From the NCBI RefSeq assembly GCF_001638985.1, contig NW_017265136.1:2834150-2898149 (forward strand): 64,000 bases of DNA. The letters run 5' to 3'. The notes beneath the pieces were generated by a model. That model saw only the letters and a program-made list of their open reading frames with translations. It had not been told where the DNA came from and ran no database searches. Within the stretch, counting starts at the first letter, position 1; the number at the start of each line of letters is the position of its first letter. Below are positions 25,301 through 37,200 of the stretch, in pieces. The translations under genes and the position numbers were made by a program. This DNA comes from Phycomyces blakesleeanus NRRL 1555(-) (lineage: Eukaryota > Mucoromycota > Mucoromycetes > Mucorales > Phycomycetaceae).

Positions 25301-27907
25301 GGTTGGTTGGATTGACGAAGAAATTAATAAGAAAAAAAAACATGAGATACAGAGAGATTGTTTCAATTTCTTTGCCTACCATATTATTTCATTTCATTTT
25401 GGTTGGTCATTTGCCAATAAGCCTTATTTATCGACTACTCATACTAATCTATCTATGTACTTCTTGTATATACCATTATATTCAAAAACAAAGGCAAAAG
25501 GAAATGATTCGTTTTGAAATACATATATAAAAAATTATAGATATGTATAGATATATGTTATTTTAATAATATTTTTTTTGTTACTTTGGTCTTACAAACA
25601 AAAAAAGAAAGTTTAATCTGTAAATGAAAAATACAAAAGTATATGTATTTGAAATAAACCTCGGGATCGTACGTTGTCACTTGTTTACAGGTCCAAAAAA
25701 AATATAATAGTAATAAAAAAAAGTGAATTCTATTTTATGAGGATCGCTTTTTTTTTGGAAGACAGCAGTATATGAATGTTAAATAAATAAATCATCTGTG
25801 TACACTCACATGATGATATCAACAAATAGAAAATGAATGTTAACCGACCAGTTAACCAGTTAACCAGTTAACCAAGCAACCAAGCAACCAATTAACTAAA
25901 TAACTAAGTAACATGGCAACTAAATAGCTGAATACCTTGGTAACAAATAGTCAAATAACCAAGCAACCAATTAACTAAGTAACTTAGTAACAAGTAGTCA
26001 AATAACCTAGCAACTAATTAAATGCGTATATGTATACATGGTATTAATTCTGTTGTTGTTGTTGTCATGTTTTTATACTATCACTTGACAAACTTTCTTT
26101 TTGGAATCAAATAGCAAAGTAAAATTATATATAGCTGATGGTTTCATTCACATAAAAAGAAAGAAAAACACAGAGATAGTTATAGAGAATAAGATTTAGA
26201 AAGATCATTGATCAAAACAAGTGAAACCAAAAGAAACATTTACAAGGATGTTCTTCATCCGTCCACAGCAAAGAAAAGCTTACCCGACTCTTATTTTTAT
26301 TAAGCCTGGAACTCAACAAGTATTTACTTTATTTCATTTTACTTTATTTCATTTTATTTATTGTACAGAAAATAAAAGTCGAAGCACAAACACACACATA
26401 GTCATTTTGGAGAACAACAATAAACAAATAAATAAAGAGATATAAAGAAGAAATATAGTCTATGGCCTATGTTGTATGGTATGGCCGTGTGAAGTGTGTA
26501 AACAAAGTTAAAAGTAATACCAAACAATAGGTAATCACGAGTAGATCATATATGATAAACAATGCAAACATATATATACACACACACACACACACACAGA
26601 AGTATAATTGTCGTTGTTGTTGTTTAACGAGTCTTTTATGGTATTGTCAGCGTAGATTTGCTCAAAGGAAAACGTTTCAAAAAGCAACCAAAATTCCAAT
26701 ACATAAACTTGATATCAAAAATATTATATTTATCATAATATATAAATTGAATTGAATTGAATTGGATTGAGTTTAACGATCATACCCTTTTTCCTTTGGT
26801 TTCAATTACTTTATCATCTTTGCTTTTGTGACATAAGAATGGCATGTTTGATCTTTGACAAAAAAAAAAGTAAAAAAGAATATCATATCAATTCTATCAA
26901 TAAATCGATAGAAAAGCAAATAGCATTGATTTTTCTCTCTCAAAATGAAGTATTTTTGTTTTATCTTTTGTATGAACTATATATTGAATTATAGATATCA
27001 TATAAGCAATTGCTTGGCTGTATTTGCTTGTCTGTTCGTTTGGTGATTTTATTTTTTAATTATTAAGTAATAATGATAATGATACTAACTGACTGACTAA
27101 CTGACTGAATGACTGGATTACTGGCTGGCTTATTCCCTAAGTAATCGATTGAGCGAGTGATTGAATGAATGAATGATTGATTGACTGATTGGCAATTATG
27201 TTATGATGAGAGCATTTATTGTGTTCAATGAGTACAAGTACAAGTACAAGCACAATTTTTTCTTACTATTCATTTATTCATTACATCAAATGAAATACTC
27301 ACCCAAACACATATTTATATAATAGTAATAATAATACTTCTGGTACAATGATATCATTGGAGAACACTTATATAAATATATACTTGCATATATAGAATAA
27401 CTGATAGGAATATTAAGCAATGAGCTCACTTGTAAAAGGACATTAGAAACACCTTCCTTTTACACACATTCATAGGAGTATATACATGTATAGTCAGGTA
27501 TATTAAACTTCACTCAAATGATTAAAAAGAAAGAAAAACAGAAAAGGATATTTGTTTCACGCCAATGTTACTTCAAGATATGTATGATACAAGAAACTTC
27601 ACAACACCAAACAACAACAATAAGAACTTCAATCTGGTGTACAACCCATGACTAATAGATATATACATGCATATAAATAATAATAATAATAATAATAGTG
27701 AGAACACCATAGAAAGTGTGTTTAACCTCTGACTGACGGAGTAGGAATTGGCATGCCTATTTTGTCCTTTTTTTGAAAAATAAATTAAAAGAAAAGAGAG
27801 AGAGAGAAAAAGTGTGTGCGCGTTATTGTGTGTGTCTGTGTGTGTGTCTGTGTGTGTGTTTGAAGTAAGAGACTGAGAGAGAGGGAGTGAAGGACTACTC
27901 ATTGATC
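22372..27907. other. 5.5-kb gene-free interval
   Basis: No coding region recognised on either strand. It holds pyrimidine-rich tracts (23040-23140), (TA)n, (GA)n at 24880-24896, a degenerate array of ttaaccag/aaccaagc units at 25845-26020, a tgac/tgaat-type array at 27080-27200 and a (GT)n block at 27815-27860. Long intergenic DNA of this kind may hide non-coding transcripts. Confidence 0.45.
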
Positions 27908-28663
27908 ATGTATACATTACTAAGTGGACTTTACAATTACGTCACAAGCAAAGAAGAGTATTATGTTCTCATCATTGGTCTTGACAATGCAGGAAAGACG
28001 GTACACATTACACACACTGCACTACATACATACATTCTCGCTTTTTCTTTCTTTTTGCCTTTTTTATCTTTCTTTCTTTTTTTTTTCACTTTAGCTTTAG
28101 CATTATTATTTTTGGAATGAATGAATGAATGAATAAATGAAATACATTATTGAATGACATTAGACTTTACAAAACTCATCTTCTACATCATGTTTCTACC
28201 CGAGTTTTATAGACCTTGTTAGAACGCATAAAATCTGTCTTTATGGGTGTACCCGGACTAGCACCTGAGAAGATTGCACCCACAGTGGGACTCAACAGTG
28301 CGTAATAAACATAATAAACATAACACACATAATAAACATAACAGAATATATTTGTACACATTTTTATTGTTTTTATTTTTCTTTTTCTTTTCTTTTTGCA
28401 TGGTCCTTTTATTCAGTGGTTTTGTAACAATTATCAATTTCATCTCATCATCTCAATCAAAGTTGGTAGAGTCGACATCAAGTCAGCCAGGATTAACTTT
28501 TGGGATCTGGGTGGTCAACGTGATCTGCACTCAATTTGGGAAAGATATTACACTGAGTGTCATGCTATTGTTTTTGTGGTTGATTCTACTGACAAGAAAA
28601 GGCTAGAAGAGTGCAAGGACACCTTTGGTAAGTTAATTTTATAATATTTTTCATTTTTTTTTC

Positions 28664-28698
<35 letters not shown>

Positions 28699-29100
28699 AA
28701 GAGGGAAGAATAGACAAAAAAAAAGTCTAATTAATTAAGTAATTAATTATTATTATTTTGGTTTTTGTAGAGAAAATGATCACAAACGATCGTGTGGAGG
28801 GTGTACCAATTCTAATGTTGGCCAATAAGCAAGACCTGTCTGGTGCACTGCGAGTGGAAGAAATCAAAGAAGTATTCAACAAAATTGCAGTTAAGCTTGG
28901 AGCCAGAGATTCGAGAGTTTTGCCTATTAGTGCATTAGAAGGGTAAAATAAGAAATGTCAAAGAAATAGTCTTTATGTAATGTATATTAGAACTCAAATT
29001 CTTATTTTATTTTGATAGAAATGGTGTCAAGGATGCTATTGACTGGCTTGTGGTTCGGTTGCAACGTAACAAACTTAGTAGACCTCCTGTTCACCGTTGA
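27908..29100 (+). CDS. arl3: ARF-related GTPase ARFRP1 / Arl3 type
   Basis: Small GTPase of the trans-Golgi. In yeast and animals this family recruits Arl1 and its GRIP-domain golgins. Five exons: 27908-28000, 28213-28297, 28463-28627, 28771-28942 and 29019-29100. They give 198 residues with consistent phases. Visible features are the G1 loop GLDNAGKT (24-31), the TTVGLN-like switch 1 (APTVGLNIG), G3 WDLGGQ, G4 NKQD and G5 SALEG. The N-terminus MYTLLSGLYNYV lacks the Gly2 that other ARFs need for myristoylation. It fits the N-acetylated Met-hydrophobic start of ARFRP1/Arl3, which separates it from Arl1 and Arf1. Introns are short, one ending in a (TA)n tract. Confidence 0.92.
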
Positions 29101-31083
29101 GTATAAGAGATTGAATGAAAGGAAAGAAATATATTCTTTATTACTGTTATTACTGTTATTACTGTTATTATCGTTATCATTAAAGATCCTGAAACAAAGA
29201 TGTCCCCATCAATCAACCTATTTCACTTAACTTTATTGTAATATATTTTGTAAAAAAAAATAGGTATTTCAAAAACTTACAAAATATAGAATTCATACCC
29301 TGTCACTGTTTGAGAATATGATATACATAAACTTGTAATATTTGTACTCTCACTGTAACTGTTAGATTGACAATAAATCATTGAAATAAATAAATTATAA
29401 TATCAAAATACTTTATTTGGAATATAATAAACCATCTTTTTAACGTGTATGATAATATATATATATATATATATGGGCTTAAGATTAATATACATGTGGA
29501 TTTTATATTTTCTACAATATACTATATTGTAAATAATATGGTTGGAAATAACACTAGAATAATCTAGATATTATATATGTAAGTGTGTGTGTTTGTTTGT
29601 TAAAGAAAGTTGTCTTTGTGTATAGAAAAAAGTCAAAACAGTATGTTCTTTTCATAAAACATATTTTGTATCAAGTATGGTTTAACATTAAAAACTAGTA
29701 GAAGTTGGAATCTCATTTTCTTAATTTCATATTTTACTTTTGGTAAGAAAAATTTCAGGCTTGGTTATTGAGTTTACCTTTTCTAAGTGGTAAGTCTGGC
29801 TTGCATAATACCTAATAACAACAATATAGACACACACACATATATATATAATATAGATTGAAATTATACATGACAAAAATATGTTCTTGATGATAAATGG
29901 GTATAAATTAGTTATCTGGTCAGTTAGGTTAAAACGTTCTGGTTAAAACGGTATGATATACAAACTACAAACGAGTGAAGTAAAAGCCTAATGGTCCAGA
30001 ACCAATTACATAATTATTAATATATCTGATAGGGTAAATATTCTAAGAATTTAATACATATACACAAAGCAACCGTATTTTTATACTAACTCATTGTCAA
30101 TCAATAATTAACTAACAGACATATTAAATCCAAATTCCAAATATCTTATAAACAATCATAGCTTTCTTCTTTAAACATAAAGCATTTTCCTATTACCTAT
30201 TATCTCTTTTCAAATACTCACCCTACATTAATTAACAATAATATGATTCATTCCGGATCGCAGAATTTGTATTTTACTCTAATTGTGGTATGTATACCTC
30301 AGTAAATAATGGGGTTTTTCCAATAATTGATAATTTGGTTTTATTAATATCATAGCTATTTGTTCTTATCTAGATATTTAAAGATGTTTATGTTTTATAT
30401 ATGGTCAAGTACAAATATAACAAAACAACACTATATCGGAAATGATATTTATTTATTGAGAAATTGATTAAATGAAAATATTTAGTCAATACTTCCTACA
30501 AGACAAATCAGAAAAGTTCATCGGTATTCTACGCATTGTTTTTGTGACCATAAACTTGTTGTAATAAAATAAAATGAAATGAAAAAGCTACAATTCTCCC
30601 ACAATTAATACACATAATATCTGGTAGTATTATCTGTTCTTTAGTCGCCTTCAATTGTAAAAGATTGAAAATATAAAATATCTCTTAAAAAAATAAGTAT
30701 GCTCAGCTTTGACTTGTGACACCAAAGAAGTATATAAGCTTGCTTTAATGCACTGTTGGTTTTTACTCAGTAAAAAGGGATGTCTTTATAAATGTATAAT
30801 TTTATTTTATTTTATTCCTTTATTTACAAAACTTTTATTTTGGACTCTTTCGCAATTTCTAGCTCCTAGAACTTTCTTTTATCTGGCTAAACAATTGATT
30901 TCAATAAATTTATTAAAGATAGAATTTCAGTCTGATTTTGTTATGTGTTTTTTTTTTCAATCATATTTGTTGTTTAGTTTGTTTTAACAAGTCTATATAT
31001 AATCATTCTTTTGTCTAGATTAATATATGTATTTTTTTTTGTATTTAAGAGTAAAAAGTAATCAAGTATCAGATATTTGATAA
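29101..31083. other. No gene recognised
   Basis: AT-rich, with (TA)n at 29456-29474 and short ORFs lacking coding character. It includes the expected ARFRP1 3' UTR. Confidence 0.45.
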
Positions 31084-31178
31084 AGTCCTTGTGAGAATCG
31101 AACTCACCCTCTTTTCCAATCAAGATCAGAAAAAAGGCACCAGTCATGTCAACCAAAAAGGTTAACTAGACAAGGACC
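31084..31178 (-). tRNA. tRNA-like sequence, type uncertain
   Basis: A 95-nt minus-strand sequence. It has a 7-bp acceptor pairing (GGTCCTT with AAGGACT, one G-U), a T-arm GTGAG-TTCGATT-CTCAC that matches the B-box consensus, and an A-box-like TAGTTAACC followed by GG. A U-rich stem pairs CCTTTTTTC with GAAAAGAGG. The D-arm and anticodon arm do not fold canonically. The length suggests an intron, a long variable arm, or a degenerate tRNA or SINE head. No anticodon can be assigned. It begins about 54 nt after the 3' end of the 28S-like sequence, on the same strand. Confidence 0.4.
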
Positions 31179-31231
31179 TAAATATATGTATATACATAAG
31201 AATTCCAAAGGTATTGAAGGTGTTCCGAAGA

Positions 31232-32265
31232 ACAAATTCAAAGACAAGGGCTTAATCTTCAGTGATAAATGATTACAGGATCATTTTACACCTTCGACAC
31301 CCCGTCGATTTCATATAGTCTGTATGCGATTTTTTCCTTCCCAGTATTAACATTACATGTGACCCGATCAATCAAGACCAAAGTCAGCTAGTATAGTACT
31401 AGGCCCGAGAGCCAGGGTGTACAATTTGTACGCGGGAAGTATATTTTAGCATTGTCTAAAACCCAGAGATGCGACTTAAAGACGTTCGGTCACATCCTGA
31501 CAAGCGTGACTTTGTAGCACTGGCCAAATCGACCGACTACAACGTTGCAGAGGCTTGAAGAAGAGAAAAATACTTGCGTACTTTACTTCTTGGTTTGTAC
31601 AATACTAGTACCATCAGTAAAAAGAAAATGACCTGACATCACGACGGTCTACGGCCGAACTCTGGTCCAACCTTTATGGTAAGGTTTGGTCCACCCCAGA
31701 CATAAGTCTCTCGCACGGGCTGAGTGGCTTGAAAAAGAATGTCACAACAGCATACTCCATAGCTTTTGCTGCTGCGCTCACCAAACTTGTCTGTTCTTCT
31801 TTCATCGCCCAACCTCAGATCTAGAATAGATGCCAAAGTTGCGGAAGAGCACTCCACGGCCTCACACGCAAGGGATGAGAAGGCTTCGATGGAAGGTTTC
31901 GGGCTAGTTCGTCTGCGGTGAACAGCGTTACTCCCAAGCCATGTCCACCCGCTGCCGATGCAGGGGGTTGGCCAAATGGGTGGTGGTATTTCATTGGCGC
32001 CTCTAGAAAGAAGCTCCCACCTAAAGACGCGCCCGAAGGCTCCCGTCTGTGACTACACCCCACTTGGCCGCGTCTATGTTTGACTTTGATATGTGGAGAC
32101 TGGAGCCGAATCGGACAAGTTTGGTTTTTCTTTACTGAACGCTGAGAGGCCCATACCCCCTAGTTGGTTTGGTTGAGACCAGCTTTGGTGTAAACACCTC
32201 CGCTTCTGTCTCCAAGAGGCTTACATCAATCTCCCCCATTAGACCGAAATCTAACAGAAAAGACT
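31232..32265 (-). rRNA. Diverged 28S rRNA-like 3' segment (domains IV-VI)
   Basis: On the minus strand this GC-richer kilobase follows, in order, landmarks of the nuclear 25S/28S 3' third as I recall them: GGTGGGAGCTTC then GGCGCCAATGAAATACCACCACC (about 31990-32025), TAGACCGTCGTGA-TGTCAGG with ACTGATGGTA (31600-31660), CGAACGTCTTTAAGTCGCAT (31465-31490), and GACGGGGTGTCGAAGG with GAAGATTAAGCCCTTGTC and GAATTTGT, the mature 3' end (31232-31310). Similarity between landmarks is weak, and normally invariant peptidyl-transferase segments are not recognisable. I infer an old pseudogene or a foreign or highly derived rRNA fragment, not the working rDNA. Confidence 0.65.
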
Positions 32266-34257
32266 GAATATGGTAATTGTATACCATGTGTAGGTGCATG
32301 CGCTTTTGGAATGTACATAACATAAAATGAATAAAGAAAATAAGTATAAGAAATAAAGCATGGGCAGGAATGTAACATTAATGTACTTACAATCTCTATG
32401 ACCACAGAGCGTGTACGCATCACACTACGAATCAAGCATTCATACACTACTATTATAAATAATAGCAGAAAAAAACAGCCTCAAGATAAATCTCATGGGT
32501 TTCTTAAACAGTATAAACCTTGTAAAAAGAAGAAGAAGAATGAAAAATGAAAAAAAAAGAGTTAATGTAAAGTCAATGTTTTGGTAAAGCATTAAGTAAT
32601 GCATAATGAGTAATGGTGTTGCTTGAGTAAATTGGTTTTTTTATAACAAAAAAAACGCGTTTTACACGTAATGCTGTGTATAAAGAAGTGGTACTTACTT
32701 GATTGTTCCTAACAGTGGTGCTTAGAGGAACAAGAGAAAAAACTAGACAGCAAGTTCTTCAGTACATATTTATCTCTTTTTCTCTCTATCTCTCTCCCTA
32801 TAAAAAAATTAAGGGGTCATTGGCGTTATTTGTTATTTGTTATCAAAATAATACTATATCCATATTTGGTTAAGTCTAAATTCTTACACATAGAAATTCC
32901 TTGACTTTCATATGCCAAATAGTTTTTGTATTGAAGACCTCTTGATATTATCACTTTGCAGCCTATACTAATAGTAGATATGTTTTATAATATAGTTGCT
33001 TAAAGACATACAACCACCAAGTTGCTTTAAAGAAGCTTTGTAACCCATGGTAAGTTGTGTGTATGGGTGTGTGTGTATGCGTGTGGCTGTGTAATAAGAT
33101 TTACATGATTAAAGCATGCATATGTTTTTATCTTTAAAATAAAAAAAAACAAATAAAAAACCAAGCATTCTACAGCTATTATTTTTAATTAATCAAAGTA
33201 TGTCTTATATTATAATAAAAAAGTATTGAATATCACATTTTGATAGATGAAAGCCCTGAGATAATAGAGTAAAGAAAAGGCAGAGATAGAGGCAAAGCTC
33301 AGTATAGCTTGGAGTGGACAGACTAAAAAAAGCAAAAAAAAAAGAAGTTTGAATGAGTCTGGCAGACTATTCTTCTTCTATTTACAATTTGATTGAGAAT
33401 ATTATGTTTTTTATTAGGGAGGTGTGTAATAGAATAAAAGGCATAAAAAATTCTCTAATAAAATATTCTTTGTTAGATGGAAGAAATATAAGCACTCAAT
33501 CTTATCCAATGTGGATTTAAACCAATTCTAAACTTTTTTTTTCTATAGAAAAAAGTGTGGACAGCCGTAAATTAATCTGATTGGCCACATTTCTTTTGAA
33601 CCTTTCTTTCTTTGACCTTTTCAGTTTGTTCACAACATGATAATAGAGAATACGCCAAGTGGTCCTGAGAATTGTACACTTTAGACTTGGGATAAGTTAC
33701 TAAATTTGCAAAAATAAAATAAAATAAAAAAGATCAGATTTTGACATTGGTTTTCCTTTTAAAATTATTCATATTTCAATTCAGAGAATATATACTTCTA
33801 AAAATTAACCTTATCTTACAAGTTCCTCAAGATATATTCATATATTATTTTGAAATATTTATTATTTTAAAAGGACTATATATATATATATATATAAGCT
33901 TTCATGCACGAGTTTGCTTAGTTAAGGTAGATAAACTTGGGTAAAGAGATTGAGGTAGGTTTACTCTTTATTTGATAGAATTTAGATATAATGCTGGTCA
34001 TTGGTATGAGTCAATAAAGTACAGTACTTTATAAATGTCTTCAAATGAAGATTTGTTAATATATATACACATAATATATTATTAATGATTATTAATTCTG
34101 GGATTACTAGAACTCTAGAAGCTATCCATAAATACATCTTTTATATCAAAGGTTTCAATATATAGTATTTCCATTTGGTTGTTTCGTTTTAAGTTTCATA
34201 TATCATGCCAAATGCCAAGTGTCAATTGCCCAAAAAAAGGAGAGAATTTTAAATCTC
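32266..34257. other. No gene recognised downstream of SLH1
   Basis: AT-rich. I looked here on the minus strand for the missing C-terminal Sec63 module of the SLH1-type helicase and found no segment resembling it. Contains (GT)n at about 33060-33090 and (TA)n at 33878-33896. Confidence 0.5.
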
Positions 34258-37200
34258 TTATTCTTTTGGGGTTTTCAGAATCAAATCAAAATCGTTTTGA
34301 ATCTCTAAATATCCAGAACTCTCTAGCCTCTCCGTCACCTCATTTACAATATTGGACATGTATGTGTTTAGGCCCCTTTGTGACAAATCGTCTAAGCCAT
34401 AGTATGTTGGATTCTGCTGAAGGCGACGGTAGAAATATGTCCAGGTAATGTAATCCAACGCATCTTGCTTTGTTTTAATTGTCTTGTCCATAATCTCGGC
34501 ATGGATGTAGTCATCCATAGACTTGTGTAGATTCGATTCGACAGGGTACGGCTCATACAAAAACTTTTTGAAAAAGTTCTTTTTGCTGTCTTGTACAAAC
34601 ACACGAGTAATGCCGGTGTTGTCAAACTGGGGACGACCCGCACGACCCATCATCTGTAGAACATGTGTAATAGGATAGTCTACATAGCGACCAGATTTGT
34701 AGTTGTAAAACTCTGTGCCCTTAATTATCACCAGATGGGCTGGAAGATTGATACCCCATGCAAGTGTACTGGTGCCAATCAAGATCTGGATCTTAAGGTT
34801 CAGGAACAGCTCTTCAACAATTCTTCGGTCATTGTCGGTCAAACTCGAGTGATGAATTGCGATACCAAACGCAAGAGACATTTTCAATGCTTCGTCATCG
34901 ACCTGGTTTAATATCATTTCCATTTCCATATCATCCGTGCGAAGCCACTGGCGAGGATTGTCTTCCATTCCACAATAAGCAATCAGATCCTGCGCTGTAA
35001 GGCATGTCTGCTGACGTGAAGACACAAACACGATGACAGGTTGGGTAGGGGAATGGGTCTTAATGGCCGCATATATCGGCTTGTTCATCGTTGCCATACG
35101 AGGACAATAAAGCTTTCCTGGGAACCCGTCAACATAGATCTCTAAAGGAACTGGGCGAACAGAGTGACCAAAGTTGAACAGTCCAGACTTTTTGACACCA
35201 AGCCAGTCGGCCAAATCCTGAGCGTTTGCCAAAGGGGTGGACAATCCAACAAGGCGAATCTTTTTATCGAATTTGGACCCCATGTAATTCATCCTTGACA
35301 CAATCACTTCCAGAATCGGGCCACCGCTCTCACCGCCAAGTAAGTGTATCTCATCAATAATCACACACGATACTTTGTTAATACAACTACGGCTGCGTTG
35401 GTTACGGCTGACACTATCCCACTTCTCTGGTGTTGTGACGATAATATCAGCAGATTCGATGATCTTCACATCCCGGTTCACATCACCCGTCAACTCCACA
35501 AGTCTTTTGTTCATTGGACCCATCAGACGCTTATTCCAATCTTGGGCTTTTTCAGTAACCAAAGATTTCATAGGTGCAATGTACAACACTTTAGAGCCTG
35601 GGTGTTGCCCAAGTGCTCGCCTATATATATTTGAATTAAATTGAGTTGATTAGTATAATTAATAACATTTAATAAAAATAAAAATAAAAATAAAAATTGA
35701 AGATTTCATGTTTCTTTTGCTTTCTACTTTTTCCCTCTCTCTCTCTATATTTTTTGTTTTGTTATTTCATTCTCTCTTTTACATACCACATCGCAAGTTC
35801 AGCAGCAACGGTTTTACCCGAACCAGTAGGTGCACCGATCAATGCATTGTTGTCTGTATTATAGAGAGTGTGGAATATCTGAGTTTGAACTGGATTAAAG
35901 TGTGTAAACTTCTGGGCACAGATGGCTTCCAGCACGTCATTTCGCAAGGCAGTAACAGGAAGTGGGCGCAGATCTAGCAGCTCTGTCGGGGGTGGATAAA
36001 GCTGAGGTAAAACCAGGTTTTCGAATGAGACCGGCAGGACGGTTTCGGCTCCAAGCCAGCGATCAGACGTGGCACGAATATAGATTTCGCTTGGTAATGG
36101 CTCAACAATAGGCACCGTGAACACAATCTTCATAGTTTCGCCCAATTGTTTGCGGTGTAGAATAAAGTATTCTGAGTAATAGATTTCCACACTATCTGAA
36201 TCTTCTGCCCAGATCCACCATGGTTCCGAGCTACCGTGCAGGCGCTCATTCCAGACAAAATCAGGAGTTATGGTAAGCTCCACATTCAGTACATTGCGAG
36301 TGATTGGAAATATCTTGGCGTCGAGCATCAGCATTGGGAACTGGTCAACACATCTAGAGATCGTCAGGCCCATCCGTGGGTGGCGAATAAGATCCCCAAG
36401 CTCGGTCGGTTCCATGTCTCTCATTTCTTCGATTGATATGTCGTAAGATCTGTCCTCTAGTTTCTGCATGACATCTTTGGGAAGTCCCATTTGTTGCAGT
36501 GGGTGTTGGAAAGTCCACAGGCGTTTTTCGATACTCTTGTTGATAGCCAGAACTATAGAGCTTGTGGGTCCCCAGTTTCGGTTCAAGGCAATCTCAAACA
36601 GGGCGCGGGCAATACGGCCTGCGTTCTGGGCAACATAGCCGCAATCAGACACGAGCGCAAAATCGTCGATGTAGGCATTTGATATGTACGTCTGAAGAAG
36701 AATATTGACTTTTCCAGGAGTTGATTCAGTACCACCCTAATGAATCAATTAATATATATAAAGTATATTTGATTAGACGTGTGAAGTCCTTTTCTTCTTC
36801 TTCTCGTAGCTATCATATTATATATATATAACATATTTGAAGAAGAAGAAGAGAAATCAACTTACTCGAATATCACATGCACAAGCCTTTTCTAAAAGAC
36901 CCTTGAGTTCTTTATGTTCTGATTCGCGTGATCGTATATTGTCAAACTCTGAACTCATGCTCATCATTGACAGAACATCAGCTTCTGTCATACGTGGCTT
37001 CATAAGACCATTAAAGATCTCGATACTGGTGTGTTTGATATAAAAATTTGATGAGATGCGGCCAAGAACTGTTGGAGTCAGGTAGCCGGTAGTTTCGTCA
37101 AAGATAATCATTTGACATCTGGCTAATTTTCTAGCAGCGTCTACGATAATTTCGTGTCGTTTACTGCCCAAAAGCGGATCCTTTGCTGGTTCCGAGTGAT

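Noticed and set aside
31232..32265. Mitochondrial rRNA insertion (NUMT) as source of the rRNA-like segment
   Set aside because: The 3' end (GATTAAGCC...GAATTTGT) and the GGTGGGAGCTTC-GGCGCC block follow nuclear 25S, not mitochondrial LSU.
31639..32323. Protein ORFs in the GC-richer block
   Set aside because: They coincide with the rRNA-like sequence and show no family similarity, so they are chance frames in GC-rich DNA.
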